Assembly (NCBI RefSeq): GCF_051014685.1
Contig: NW_027478540.1
Coordinates: 619,501 to 683,500 of the forward strand
Direction: 5' to 3'
Length of the DNA: 64,000 nt
Origin: Ptiloglossa arizonensis
Taxonomy: Eukaryota > Arthropoda > Insecta > Hymenoptera > Colletidae
The notes under the pieces are model-generated. The model was not told the origin of the DNA. It saw nothing but the letters and a program-made list of their open reading frames with translations, and made no database searches. This document shows, piece by piece, positions 1 to 12,774 of this stretch. A program made the translations under genes and the position numbers. Positions within the stretch are counted from its first letter, which is position 1. Each line of letters begins with the position of its first letter.

Positions 1-424
1 TAGTTATTGGTTTCGCGTATCAGACTTGCTAATATTTTGATGGTTTCTCAAGCATTCCATAACTTCAAACTCCCATATCTCGCGAACGGATTGACGAACT
101 CGAGAAATTCCTGTTGCATCTGAAAGTAGAAACACGCCCGATTACAAAGGAATGTGTATTTTTCCCCTAGGCCATTGTAGTTATTGGTTTCGCGTATCGG
201 ACTTGCTAATATTTTGATGGTTTCTCAAGCATTCCTTAACTTCAAACTCCCATACCTCGCGAACGGATTGGCGAACTCGAGAAATTCCTGTTGCATCTGA
301 AAGTGGAAACTCGCCCGATTACAATGGTGTTTGTATTTTTCCCCTAGGCCATTGTAGTTATTGGTTTCGCGTATCAGACTTGCTAATATTTTGATGGTTT
401 CTCAAGCATTCCTTAACTTCAAAC
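1..424. repeat. Tail of a preceding Domain I unit
   Basis: Bases 1-330 match 10,957-11,286 almost exactly, including the CATTCCATAAC variant near 52 and the CGTATCGGACTTGC variant near 194. At about 331 the window has a TTGTATTTTT linker where the downstream copy has GTGTACTTTT. This segment is therefore the end of a unit that began before the window and was reused downstream. Confidence 0.85.
178..354 (+). repeat. Representative 177-bp monomer
   Basis: This is a typical full unit. With the T of TAGTTATTGG as position 1, a symmetric A/T tract (AAAATTTT) lies near 31-38. A CpG-rich block CTCGCGAACGGATTGACG lies near 79-96 and is followed by CTCGAG near 99-104. The segment CTCGCCCGATTACA lies near 133-146, and a variable segment with a conserved CCTAGG spans about 148-177. 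Palindromic hexamers TCGCGA, CTCGAG and CCTAGG recur in most monomers. A consensus is about 42% GC with nine or ten CpGs, slightly above random expectation for its composition. I see no convincing shorter sub-repeat. Confidence 0.95.
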
Positions 425-3400
425 TCCCATATCTCGCGAACGGATTGACGAACTCGAGAAATTCCTGTTGCATCTGGAACCAGAAACTTGCTCGATTACA
501 ACGGTATGTGTATTTTTGCCCTAGGCCATAGTAGTTATTGGTTTCGAGTATCAGACCTTCGAAAATTTTGATGGTTTCTCAAGCATTCCTTAACATCAAA
601 CTCCCATATCTCGCGAACGGATTGACGAACTCAACTATTTCCTGTTGCATCTGAAAGTAGAAACTCGACCGATTACAATGGTGTGTGTACTTTTCCCGTA
701 GGTCATTCCAGTTATTCGTTTCTAGCATCAGAATTGCGAAAATTTTGATGGCTTCTCAACCATTCCTTAACTTCAGACTCCCATATCTCGCGAACCGATT
801 GACGAACACGAGAAATTCCGGTTGCATCTGGAAGAAGAAACTCTCCCGATTACAACGGTATGTGTATTTTTCCCCTAAGCCTTTGTAGTTATTGGTTTCG
901 AGTATCAGACTTGCGAAAATTTTGATGGTTTCTCAACCGTTCCTTAATTTCAAACTCCCATATCTCGCAAACGGATTGACGAGCTCGAGAAATTCCTGTT
1001 GCATCTGAAAGTAGAAACTCGCCCGATGACAAAGTTATGTGTATTTTTGCCTAGGCCATAGTAGTCATTGGTCTCGAATATCTGATTTGCGAAAATTTTG
1101 ATGGTTTCTCAACCATTCTTTAACTTCAAACTCCCATATCTCGCGAACGGATTGACGAACTCGAGAACTTCCGGTTGCATCTGGAAGTAGAAACTCGCCC
1201 GATTACAACGGGTTGTGTATTTTTCCCCTAGGCCATTGTAGTTATTGGTTTCGCGTATCAGACTTGCTAATATTTTGATGGTTACTCAAGCATTTATTAA
1301 CTTCAAACCCCCATATCTCGCGAACGGATTGACGAACTCGAGAAATTCCTGTTGCATCTGAAACAGAAACTCGTCCGATTACAATGGTATGTGTGTTTTT
1401 GCCCTAGGCCTTTGTAGTTATTTGTTTCGAGTATCAGACTTGCGAAAATTTTGTTGGTTTCTCAACCATTCCTTATTTTCAAACTCCCATAACTCGCGAA
1501 CGGATTGACGAAATCGAGAAATTCCTGTTGCATCTGAAACAGAAACTCGTCCGATTACAATGGTGTGTGTTTTTTTCCCCTAGGCCATTGTAGTTATTGG
1601 TTTCGCGTATCAGACTTGCAAAATTTTGATGGTTTCTCAAGCATTCCTTAACTTCAAACTCCCATACCTCGCGAACAGATTGACGAACTCGAGAAATTCC
1701 TGTTGCATCTGAAAGTAGGAACACGTCCGATTACAAAGGTATGTGTATTTTTCCCCTAGGCCATTGCAGTTATTGGTTTCGAGTATCAGACCTTCGAAAA
1801 TTTTGATGGTTTCTCAAGCATTCCTTAACATCAGACTCCCATACCTCGCGAACGGATTGGCGAACTCGAGAAATTCCTGTCGCATCTGAAAGTGGAAACT
1901 CGCCCGATTACAATGGTGTGTGTACTTTTCCCCTAGGCCATTCCAGTTGTTGGTTTCGAGTATCAGACTTGCGAATATTTTGATGGTTTCTCAACCGTTC
2001 CTTAATTTCAAACTCCCATATCTCGCGAACGGATTGACGAACTCGAGAAATTCCTGTTGCATCTGGAACCAGAAACTTGCTCGATTACAACGGTATGTGT
2101 ATTTTTGCCCTAGGCCATAGTAGTTATTGGTTTCGAGTATCAGACCTTCGAAAATTTTGATGGTTTCTCAAGCATTCCTTAACATCAAACTCCCATATCT
2201 CGCGAACGGATTGACGAACTCGAGAACTTCCGGTTGCATCTGGAAGTAGAAACTCGCCCGATTACAACGGTATGTGTATTTTTCCCCTAGGCCATTGTAG
2301 TTATTGGTTTCGAGTACCAGACTTGCGAAAATTTTGATGGATTCTCAATCACTCCTTAACTTCAAACTCCCATATCTCGCGAACAGATTGACGAACTCGA
2401 GAAATTCCTGTTGCATCTGAAAGCAGGAACCCGCCCGATTACAAAGGTATGTGTATTTTTCCCCTAGGCCATTGCAGTTATTGGTTTCGCGTATCAGACT
2501 TGCTAATATTTTGATGGTTTCTCAAGCATTTATTAACTTCAAACCCCCATATCTCGCGAACGGATTGACGAACTCGAGAAATTCCTGTTGCATCTGAAAC
2601 AGAACCTCGTCCGATTACAATGGTATGAGTGTTTTTGCCCTAGGCCTTTGTAGTTATTTGTTTCGAGTATCAGACTTGCGAAAATTTTGTTGGTTTCTCA
2701 ACCATTCCTTATTTTCAAACTCCCATAACTCGCGAACGGATTGACGAAATCGAGAAATTCCTGTTGCATCTGAAACAGAAACTCGTCCGATTACAATGGT
2801 ATGTGTATTTTTGCCCTAGGCCGTAGTAGTTATTGGTTTCGAGTATCAGACTTGCGAAAATTTTGTTGGTTTCTCAACCATTCCTTAACTTCAAACTCCC
2901 ATATCTCGCGAACGGTTGACGAACTCGAGAAATTCCTGTTGCATCTGAAAGTAGAAACTCGCCCGATTACAATGGTGTGTGTACTTTTCCCCAAGGCCAT
3001 TCCAGTTATCGGTTTCGAGTATCAGACCAGCAAAAATTTTGATGGTTTCTCAACCATTCCTTAACTTCAAACTCCCATATCTCACGAACGGACTATCGAA
3101 CTCGAGAACTTCCTATTGCATCTGAAAGCAGAAACATGCCCGATTACAACGTTATGTGTATTTTTGCCCTAGGCAATTGTAGTTATTGGTTTCGAGTATC
3201 AAACTTGCGAAAATTTTGATGGTTTCTCAGCCATTCCTTAATTTCAAACTCCCATATCTCGCGAACAGATTGACGAACTCGAGAAATTCCTGTTGCATCT
3301 GAAAGCAGAAACTCGCCCGATTACAACGGTATGTGTATTTTTGCCCTAGGCCATTGTAGTTATTGGTTTCGAGTATCAAACTTGCGAAAATTTTGATGGT

Positions 3401-5019
3401 TTCTCAGCCATTCCTTAACTTCAAACTCCCATATCTCGCGAACGGTTTGACGAACTCAATTATTTCCTGTTGCATCTGAAAGTAGTAACTCGACCGATTA
3501 CAATGGTGTGTGTACTTTTCCCCTCTACCATTCCAGTTATTGGTTTCGAGTATCAGACTTGCGAAAATTTTGATGGTTTCTCAAGCATTCCTTAACTTCA
3601 AACTCCCATATCTCGCGAACAGATTGAAGAACTCGATTATTTCCTGTTGCATCTGAAAGTAGAAAGTCGACCGATTACAATGGTGTGTGTACTTTTCCCC
3701 CAGGTCATTCCAGTTATTCGTTTCTAGCATCAGAATTGCGAAAATTTTGATGGTTTCTCAACCATTCCTTAACTTCCAACTCCCATATCTCGCGAACGGA
3801 TTGACGAACTCGAGAAGTTCCTGTTGCATCTGAAAGTAGAAACTCGCCCGATTACAAAGATATGTGTATTTTTCCCCTAGGCCATAGTAGTTATTGGTTT
3901 CGAGTATCAGACTTGCGAAAATTGTGATGGTCTCTCAACCATTCCTTATTTTCAAACTCCCATATCTCGCGAACGGATTGACGAACGCGAGGAATTCCTG
4001 TTGCATCTGAAAGTAGAAATTCGCCCCATTACAATGGTGTGTGTACTTTTCCCCTAGGTCATTCCAGTTATTCGTTTGTAGCATCAGAATTGCGAAAATT
4101 TTGATGGCTTCTCAACCATTCCTTAACTTCAAACTCCCATATCTCGCGAACGGTTTGACATACTCGAGAAATTCCTGTTGCATCTGAAAGTAGAAACTCA
4201 CCCAATTACAAAGGTATGTGTATTTTCCCCCTAGGCCACAGTAGTTATTGGATTCGAGTATCAGACTTGCGAAAATTGTGATTGTTTCTCAACCATTCCT
4301 TAACTTAAAACTCCCATATCTCGCGAACGGATTGACGAACTCGATTATTTCCTGTTGCATCTGAAAGTAGAAAGTCGACAGATTACAATGGTGTGTGTAC
4401 TTTTCCCCTAGATCATTCCAGTTATTCGTTTCTAGCATCTGAATTGCGAGAATTTTGATGGTTTCTCAACCATTCCTAAACTTCAAACTCCCATATCTCG
4501 CGAATGGGTTGACGAACTCGAGAAATTCCTGTTGCATCTGAAAGTAGAAAATCGTCCGATTACAACGGTATGTGTATTTTTGCCCTAGGCCATAGTAGTT
4601 ATTGGTTTCGAGTATCAGACTTGCGAAAATTTTGATGGTTTCTCAAGCATTCCTTAACTTAAAACTCCCGTATCTCGCGAACGGATTGACGAACTCGAGA
4701 AATTCCTGTTGCATCTGAAAGTAGAAACACGCCCGATTACAAAGGAATGTGTATTTTTCCCCCAGGCCATTGTAGTTATTGGTTTCGCGTATCAGACTTG
4801 CGAAAATTTTGATGGTTTCTCAAGCATTCCTTAACTTCAGACTCCCATACCTCGCGAACGGATTGGCGAACTCGAGAAATTCCTATCGCATCTGAAAGTG
4901 GAAACTCGCCCGATTACAATGGTGTGTGTACTTTTCCCCTAGGCCATTCCAGTTGTTGGTTTCGAGTATCAGACTTGCGAATATTTTGATGGTTTCTCAA
5001 CCGTTCCTTAATTTCAAAC
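425..5019. repeat. Domain I HOR copy 1 (26 monomers, 4,595 bp)
   Basis: It aligns with copy 2 at +4,595 from about 425 to 1,240, then at +4,772 onward. The change of exactly 177 bp means copy 1 lacks one monomer present in copy 2 at about 5,845-6,020 (variant GGATTCTCAATCACTCC). Differences I noticed include CATTGCAG near 1,765 against CATTGTAG, GTAGTAGTT near 2,824 against GTACTAGTT, and GTAGTAACTCG near 3,481 against GTAGAAACTCG. Overall the copies are well above 99% identical by eye. Confidence 0.87.
2256..2272 (-). other. CENP-B-box-like motif, Domain I example
   Basis: GCCCGATTACAACGGTA, read on the minus strand, matches the mammalian 17-bp CENP-B box (YTTCGTTGGAARCGGGA) at 12 of 17 positions and 7 of the 9 core bases; the TTCG end is degraded to ACCG. 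It occupies monomer positions 136-152. Other monomers have ACAATGG or ACAAAGG here and lose the CG. No binding is shown. Confidence 0.2.
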
Positions 5020-8000
5020 TCCCATATCTCGCGAACGGATTGACGAACTCGAGAAATTCCTGTTGCATCTGGAACCAGAAACTCGCTCGATTACAACGGC
5101 ATGTGTATTTTTGCCCTAGGCCATAGTAGTTATTGGTTTCGAGTATCAGACCTTCGAAAATTTTGATGGTTTCTCAAGCATTCCTTAACATCAAACTCCC
5201 ATATCTCGCGAACGGATTGACGAACTCAATTATTTCCTGTTGCATCTGAAAGTAGAAACTCGACCGATTACAATGGTGTGTGTACTTTTCCCGTAGGTCA
5301 TTCCAGTTATTCGTTTCTAGCATCAGAATTGCGAAAATTTTGATGGCTTCTCAACCATTCCTTAACTTCAAACTCCCATATCTCGCGAACCGATTGACGA
5401 ACACGAGAAATTCCGGTTGCATCTGGAAGAAGAAACTCTCCCGATTACAACGGTATGTGTATTTTTCCCCTAAGCCTTTGTAGTTATTGGTTTCGAGTAT
5501 CAGACTTGCGAAAATTTTGATGGTTTCTCAACCGTTCCTTAATTTCAAACTCCCATATCTCGCAAACGGATTGACGAGCTCGAGAAATTCCTGTTGCATC
5601 TGAAAGTAGAAACTCGCCCGATGACAAAGTTATGTGTATTTTTGCCTAGGCCATAGTAGTCATTGGTCTCGAATATCTGATTTGCGAAAATTTTGATGGT
5701 TTCTCAACCATTCTTTAACTTCAAACTCCCATATCTCGCGAACGGATTGACGAACTCGAGAACTTCCGGTTGCATCTGGAAGTAGAAACTCGCCCGATTA
5801 CAACGGGTTGTGTATTTTTCCCCTAGGCCATTGTAGTTATTGGTTTCGAGTACCAGACTTGCGAAAATTTTGATGGATTCTCAATCACTCCTTAACTTCA
5901 AACTCCCATACCTCGCGAACAGATTGACGAACTCGAGAAATTCCTGTTGCATCTGAAAGCAGGAACACGCCCGATTACAAAGGTATGTGTATTTTTCCCC
6001 TAGGCCATTGTAGTTATTGGTTTCGCGTATCAGACTTGCTAATATTTTGATGGTTACTCAAGCATTTATTAACTTCAAACCCCCATATCTCGCGAACGGA
6101 TTGACGAACTCGAGAAATTCCTGTTGCATCTGAAACAGAAACTCGTCCGATTACAATGGTATGTGTGTTTTTGCCCTAGGCCTTTGTAGTTATTTGTTTC
6201 GAGTATCAGACTTGCGAAAATTTTGTTGGTTTCTCAACCATTCCTTATTTTCAAACTCCCATAACTCGCGAACGGATTGACGAAATCGAGAAATTCCTGT
6301 TGCATCTGAAACAGAAACTCGTCCGATTACAATGGTGTGTGTTTTTTTCCCCTAGGCCATTGTAGTTATTGGTTTCGCGTATCAGACTTGCAAAATTTTG
6401 ATGGTTTCTCAAGCATTCCTTAACTTCAAACTCCCATACCTCGCGAACAGATTGACGAACTCGAGAAATTCCTGTTGCATCTGAAAGTAGGAACACGTCC
6501 GATTACAAAGGTATGTGTATTTTTCCCCTAGGCCATTGTAGTTATTGGTTTCGAGTATCAGACCTTCGAAAATTTTGATGGTTTCTCAAGCATTCCTTAA
6601 CATCAGACTCCCATACCTCGCGAACGGATTGGCGAACTCGAGAAATTCCTGTCGCATCTGAAAGTGGAAACTCGCCCGATTACAATGGTGTGTGTACTTT
6701 TCCCCTAGGCCATTCCAGTTGTTGGTTTCGAGTATCAGACTTGCGAATATTTTGATGGTTTCTCAACCGTTCCTTAATTTCAAACTCCCATATCTCGCGA
6801 ACGGATTGACGAACTCGAGAAATTCCTGTTGCATCTGGAACCAGAAACTTGCTCGATTACAACGGTATGTGTATTTTTGCCCTAGGCCATAGTAGTTATT
6901 GGTTTCGAGTATCAGACCTTCGAAAATTTTGATGGTTTCTCAAGCATTCCTTAACATCAAACTCCCATATCTCGCGAACGGATTGACGAACTCGAGAACT
7001 TCCTGTTGCATCTGGAAGTAGAAACTCGCCCGATTACAACGGTATGTGTATTTTTCCCCTAGGCCATTGTAGTTATTGGTTTCGAGTACCAGACTTGCGA
7101 AAATTTTGATGGATTCTCTATCACTCCTTAACTTCAAACTCCCATATCTCGCGAACAGATTGACGAACTCGAGAAATTCCTGTTGCATCTGAAAGCAGGA
7201 ACCCGCCCGATTACAAAGGTATGTGTATTTTTCCCCTAGGCCATTGTAGTTATTGGTTTCGCGTATCAGACTTGCTAATATTTTGATGGTTTCTCAAGCA
7301 TTTATTAACTTCAAACCCCCATATCTCGCGAACGGATTGACGAACTCGAGAAATTCCTGTTGCATCTGAAACAGAACCTCGTCCGATTACAATGGTATGA
7401 GTGTTTTTGCCCTAGGCCTTTGTAGTTATTTGTTTCGAGTATCAGACTTGCGAAAATTTTGTTGGTTTCTCAACCATTCCTTATTTTCAAACTCCCATAA
7501 CTCGCGAACGGATTGACGAAATCGAGAAATTCCTGTTGCATCTGAAACAGAAACTCGTCCGATTACAATGGTATGTGTATTTTTGCCCTAGGCCGTACTA
7601 GTTATTGGTTTCGAGTATCAGACTTGCGAAAATTTTGTTGGTTTCTCAACCATTCCTTAACTTCAAACTCCCATATCTCGCGAACGGTTGACGAACTCGA
7701 GAAATTCCTGTTGCATCTGAAAGTAGAAACTCGCCCGATTACAATGGTGTGTGTACTTTTCCCCAAGGCCATTCCAGTTATCGGTTTCGAGTATCAGACC
7801 AGCAAAAATTTTGATGGTTTCTCAACCATTCCTTAACTTCAAACTCCCATATCTCACGAACGGACTATCGAACTCGAGAACTTCCTATTGCATCTGAAAG
7901 CAGAAACATGCCCGATTACAACGTTATGTGTATTTTTGCCCTAGGCAATTGTAGTTATTGGTTTCGAGTATCAAACTTGCGAAAATTTTGATGGTTTCTC

Positions 8001-9791
8001 AGCCATTCCTTAATTTCAAACTCCCATATCTCGCGAACGGATTGACGAACTCGAGAAATTCCTGTTGCATCTGAAAGCAGAAACTCGCCCGATTACAACG
8101 GTATGTGTATTTTTGCCCTAGGCCATTGTAGTTATTGGTTTCGAGTATCAAACTTGCGAAAATTTTGATGGTTTCTCAGCCATTCCTTAACTTCAAACTC
8201 CCATATCTCGCGAACGGTTTGACGAACTCAATTATTTCCTGTTGCATCTGAAAGTAGAAACTCGACCGATTACAATGGTGTGTGTACTTTTCCCCTCTAC
8301 CATTCCAGTTATTGGTTTCGAGTATCAGACTTGCGAAAATTTTGATGGTTTCTCAAGCATTCCTTAACTTCAAACTCCCATATCTCGCGAACAGATTGAA
8401 GAACTCGATTATTTCCTGTTGCATCTGAAAGTAGAAAGTCGACCGATTACAATGGTGTGTGTACTTTTCCCCCAGGTCATTCCAGTTATTCGTTTCTAGC
8501 ATCAGAATTGCGAAAATTTTGATGGTTTCTCAACCATTCCTTAACTTCCAACTCCCATATCTCGCGAACGGATTGACGAACTCGAGAAGTTCCTGTTGCA
8601 TCTGAAAGTAGAAACTCGCCCGATTACAAAGATATGTGTATTTTTCCCCTAGGCCATAGTAGTTATTGGTTTCGAGTATCAGACTTGCGAAAATTGTGAT
8701 GGTCTCTCAACCATTCCTTATTTTCAAACTCCCATATCTCGCGAACGGATTGACGAACGCGAGGAATTCCTGTTGCATCTGAAAGTAGAAATTCGCCCCA
8801 TTACAATGGTGTGTGTACTTTTCCCCTAGGTCATTCCAGTTATTCGTTTGTAGCATCAGAATTGCGAAAATTTTGATGGCTTCTCAACCATTCCTTAACT
8901 TCAAACTCCCATATCTCGCGAACGGTTTGACATACTCGAGAAATTCCTGTTGCATCTGAAAGTAGAAACTCACCCAATTACAAAGGTATGTGTATTTTCC
9001 CCCTAGGCCACAGTAGTTATTGGTTTCGAGTATCAGACTTGCGAAAATTGTGATTGTTTCTCAACCATTCCTTAACTTAAAACTCCCATATCTCGCGAAC
9101 GGATTGACGAACTCGATTATTTCCTGTTGCATCTGAAAGTAGAAAGTCGACAGATTACAATGGTGTGTGTACTTTTCCCCTAGATCATTCCAGTTATTCG
9201 TTTCTAGCATCTGAATTGCGAGAATTTTGATGGTTTCTCAACCATTCCTAAACTTCAAACTCCCATATCTCGCGAATGGGTTGACGAACTCGAGAAATTC
9301 CTGTTGCATCTGAAAGTAGAAAATCGTCCGATTACAACGGTATGTGTATTTTTGCCCTAGGCCATAGTAGTTATTGGTTTCGAGTATCAGACTTGCGAAA
9401 ATTTTGATGGTTTCTCAAGCATTCCTTAACTTAAAACTCCCGTATCTCGCGAACGGATTGACGAACTCGAGAAATTCCTGTTGCATCTGAAAGTAGAAAC
9501 ACGCCCGATTACAAAGGAATGTGTATTTTTCCCCCAGGCCATTGTAGTTATTGGTTTCGCGTATCAGACTTGCGAAAATTTTGATGGTTTCTCAAGCATT
9601 CCTTAACTTCAGACTCCCATACCTCGCGAACGGATTGGCGAACTCGAGAAATTCCTATCGCATCTGAAAGTGGAAACTCGCCCGATTACAATGGTGTGTG
9701 TACTTTTCCCCTAGGCCATTCCAGTTGTTGGTTTCGAGTATCAGACTTGCGAATATTTTGATGGTTTCTCAACCGTTCCTTAATTTCAAAC
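5020..9791. repeat. Domain I HOR copy 2 (27 monomers, 4,772 bp)
   Basis: This is the most complete Domain I unit and the best reference copy. It is 7 bp shorter than 27 x 177 because of small deletions fixed in the unit, for example GAACGGTTGACG missing three bases near 7,683, TTTTGCCTAGG missing one C near 5,642, and GAAACAGAAACTC missing two bases. The same deletions occur in copy 1, so they predate the duplication. Confidence 0.87.
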
Positions 9792-10956
9792 TCCCATATC
9801 TCGCGAACGGATTGACGAACTCGAGAAATTCCTGTTGCATCTGGAACCAGAAACTCGCTCGATTACAACGGTATGTGTATTTTTGCCCTAGGCCATAGTA
9901 GTTATTGGTTTCGAGTATCAGACCTTCGAAAATTTTGATGGTTTCTCAAGCATTCCTTAACACCAAACTCCCATATCTCGCAAACGGATTGACGAGCTCG
10001 AGAAATTCCTGTTGCATATGAAAGTAGAATCTCGCCCGATTACAAAGGTATGTGTATTTTTGCCTAGGCCATAGTAGTCATTGGTCTCGAATATCAGATT
10101 TGCGAAAATGTTGATGGTTTCTCAACCATTCTTTAACTTCAAACTCCCATATCTCGCGAACGGATTGACGAACTCGAGAACTTCCGGTTGCATCTGGAAG
10201 TAGAAACTCGCCCGATTACAACGGTATGTGTATTTTTCCCCTAGGGCATTGTAGTTATTGGTTTCGAGTACCAGACTTGCGAAAATTTTGATGGATTCTC
10301 AATCACTCCTTAACTTCAAACTCCCATATCTCGCGAACAGATTGACGAACTCGAGAAATTCCTGTTGCATCTGAAAGTAGGAACACGCCTGATTACAAAG
10401 GTATGTGTATTTTTCCCCTAGGCCATTGTAGTTATTGGTTTCGCGTATCAGACTTGCTAATATTTTGATGGTTACTCAAGCATTTATTAACTTCAGACCC
10501 CCATATCTCGCGAACGGATTGACGAACTCGAGAAATTCCTGTTGCATCTGAAACAGAAACTCGTCCGATTACAATGGTATGTGTGTTTTTGCCCTAGGCC
10601 TTTGTAGTTATTTGTTTCGAGTATCAGACTTGCGAAAATTTTGTTGGTTTCTCAACCATTCCTTATTTTCAAACTCCCATAACTCGCGAACGGATTGACG
10701 AAATCGAGAAATTCCTGTTGCATCTGAAACAGAAACTCGTCCGATTACAATGGTGTGTGTTTTTTTCCCCTAGGCCATTGTTGTTATTGGTTTCGCGTAT
10801 CAGACTTGCAAAATTTTGATGGTTTCTCAAGCATTCCTTAACTTCAAACTCCCATACCTCGCGAACAGATTGACGAACTCGAGAAATTCCTGTTGCATCT
10901 GAAAGTAGGAACACGCCCGATTACAAAGGTATGTGTATTTTTCCCCTATGCCATTG
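9792..10956. repeat. Domain I HOR copy 3, shortened by two monomers
   Basis: The start matches copy 2 at -4,772. At about 9,962 the sequence switches to match copy 2 at -4,418, a loss of exactly 354 bp or two monomers. The junction is inside a monomer (AACACCAAACTCCC followed by TCGCAAACGG) but keeps register. The match to copy 2 ends near 10,977, where the sequence becomes the one found at position 1. Confidence 0.83.
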
Positions 10957-11286
10957 TAGTTATTGGTTTCGCGTATCAGACTTGCTAATATTTTGATGGT
11001 TTCTCAAGCATTCCATAACTTCAAACTCCCATATCTCGCGAACGGATTGACGAACTCGAGAAATTCCTGTTGCATCTGAAAGTAGAAACACGCCCGATTA
11101 CAAAGGAATGTGTATTTTTCCCCTAGGCCATTGTAGTTATTGGTTTCGCGTATCGGACTTGCTAATATTTTGATGGTTTCTCAAGCATTCCTTAACTTCA
11201 AACTCCCATACCTCGCGAACGGATTGGCGAACTCGAGAAATTCCTGTTGCATCTGAAAGTGGAAACTCGCCCGATTACAATGGTGT
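10957..11286. repeat. Repeat of window bases 1-330
   Basis: This block matches 1-330 at an offset of 10,956 bp (62 monomers less 18 bp), including the CATTCCATAAC and GTATCGGACTTGC variants. The match ends within the linker of the second monomer. Confidence 0.85.
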
Positions 11287-11748
11287 GTGTACTTTTCCCC
11301 TAGGCCATTCCAGTTGTTGGTTTCGAGTATCAGACTTGCGAATATTTTGATGGTTCTCAACCGTTCCTTAATTTCAAACTCCCATATCTCGCGAACGGAT
11401 TGACGAACTCGAGAAATTCCTGTTGCATCTGGAACCAGAAACTTGCTCGATTACAACGGTATGTGTATTTTTGCCCTAGGCCATAGTAGTTATTGGTTTC
11501 GAGTATCAGACCTTCGAAAATTTTGATGGTTTCTCAAGCATTCCTTAACATCAAACTCCCATATCTCGCGAACGGATTGACGAACTCAATTATTTCCTGT
11601 TGCATCTGAAAGTAGAAACTCGACCGATTACAATGGTGTGTGTACTTTTCCCGTAGGTCATTCCAGTTATTCGTTTCTAGCATCAGAATTGCGAAAATTT
11701 TGATGGCTTCTCAACCATTCCTTAACTTCAAACTCCCATATCTCGCGA
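11287..11748. repeat. Last Domain I fragment
   Basis: It matches about 4,922-5,383: the GTTGTTGGTTTCGAG monomer, the GGAACCAGAAACTTGC monomer and the CCTTCGAAAATTTTG monomer in the same order. A one-base deletion (GATGGTTCTCAACC) near 11,350 is private to this copy. The match stops at about 11,748, where GATTGAAGAACTCGAGG replaces GATTGACGAACACG. Confidence 0.82.
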
Positions 11749-11830
11749 ACGGATTGAAGAACTCGAGGAATGCCTGTTGCATCTGAAAGTAGAAACTCGC
11801 CCCATTACAATGGTGTGTGTACTTTACCCC

Positions 11831-12184
11831 TAGGCCATTCCAGTTATTGGTTTCGAGTATCAGACTTGCGAAAATTTTGATGGTTTCTCAAGCATTCCTT
11901 AACTTCAAACTCCCATATCTCGCGAACGGATTGAAGAACTCGATTATTTCCTTTTGCATCTGAAAGTAGAAACTCGACCGATTACAATGGTGTGTGTACT
12001 TTTCCCCTAGGCCATTCCAGTTATTGGTTTCGAGTATCAGACTTGCGAAAATTTTGATGGTTTCTCAAGCATTCCTTAACTTCAAACTCCCATATCTCGC
12101 GAACGGATTGAAGAACTCGATTATTTCCTTTTGCATCTGAAAGTAGAAACTCGACCGATTACAATGGTGTGTGTACTTTTCCCC
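11831..12184. repeat. Adjacent near-identical monomer pair
   Basis: Two neighbouring monomers share TTGAAGAACTCGATTATTTC followed by CTTTTGCATC, a rare combination. They are almost identical at a spacing of exactly 177 bp, whereas typical neighbours differ at many sites. This is a recent single-monomer duplication. Confidence 0.8.
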
Positions 12185-12420
12185 TAGGTCATTCCAGTTA
12201 TTCGTCTCTAGCATCAGAATTGCGAAAATTTTGAGGGCTTCTCAACCATTCCATAACTTCAAACTCCCATATCTCGCGAACGGATTGACATACTCGAGAA
12301 ATTCCTGTTGCATCTGAAAGTAGAAACTCGTCCAATTACAAAGGTATGTGTATTTTTCCCCTAGGCCACAGTAGTTATTGGTTTCGAGTATCAGACTTGC
12401 GAAAATTGTGATTGTTTCTC

Positions 12421-12774
12421 AACCATTCCTTACCTTCAAACACCCATATCTCGCGAACGGAATGACGATCTCGATTATTCCCTGTTGCATCTGAAAGTAG
12501 AAAGTCGACCGATTACAATGGTGTGTGTACTTTTCCCCCAGGTCATTCCAGTTATTGGTTTCGAGTATCAGACCGGCGAAAATTTTGATGGTTTCTCAAC
12601 CATTCCTTACCTTCAAACACCCATATCTCGCGAACGGAATGACGAACTCGATTATTTCCTGTTGTATCTGAAAGTAGAAAGTCGACCGATTACAATGGTC
12701 TGTGTACTTTTCCCCCAGGTCATTCCAGTTATTCGTTTCTAGCATCAGAATTGCGAAAATTTTGATGGTTTCTC
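12421..12774. repeat. Second adjacent monomer pair
   Basis: Both monomers have CCTTACCTTCAAACACCC, GGAATGACGA and CCCCCAGGTCATTCC, 177 bp apart. They differ at only a few sites, for example GATCTCG against GAACTCG and TTGCATC against TTGTATC. Confidence 0.78.

Larger units (their letters stand above)
1..11748. repeat. Domain I: array based on a 26-27-monomer HOR
   Basis: This domain is defined by variants rare elsewhere: GCTAATATTTTGATGG, GAAACAGAAACTCGTCC, and CCTTCGAAAATTTTG. Identical variant strings recur at 4,595 bp (26 monomers less 7 bp), then at 4,772 bp (27 less 7 bp), then at 4,418 bp (25 less 7 bp). This shows two long HOR copies and a rearranged partial third. Beyond about 11,748 the diagnostic variants stop and Domain II types take over. 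Confidence 0.9.

Noticed and set aside
178..200. tRNA-like B box (GGTTTCGAGTATC) suggesting a tRNA-derived SINE
   Set aside because: It has an extra T compared with GGTTCGANNCC, lacks the final C, and has no A box at a suitable distance or cloverleaf potential.
270..290. Heat-shock or STAT-type element in GAGAAATTCCTG
   Set aside because: It is only one half-site with a mismatch, and any conserved 177-bp monomer contains several such short resemblances.
178..354. 59-bp sub-repeat (177 = 3 x 59) or a half-monomer of about 88 bp
   Set aside because: Comparing the thirds and halves by eye shows only weak echoes, such as CTCGCGAACGGATTGAC with CTCGCCCGATTAC and CTTGCGAAAATTTT with CTCGAGAAATTCC, at inconsistent spacing. 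Not enough to claim an ancestral sub-unit.
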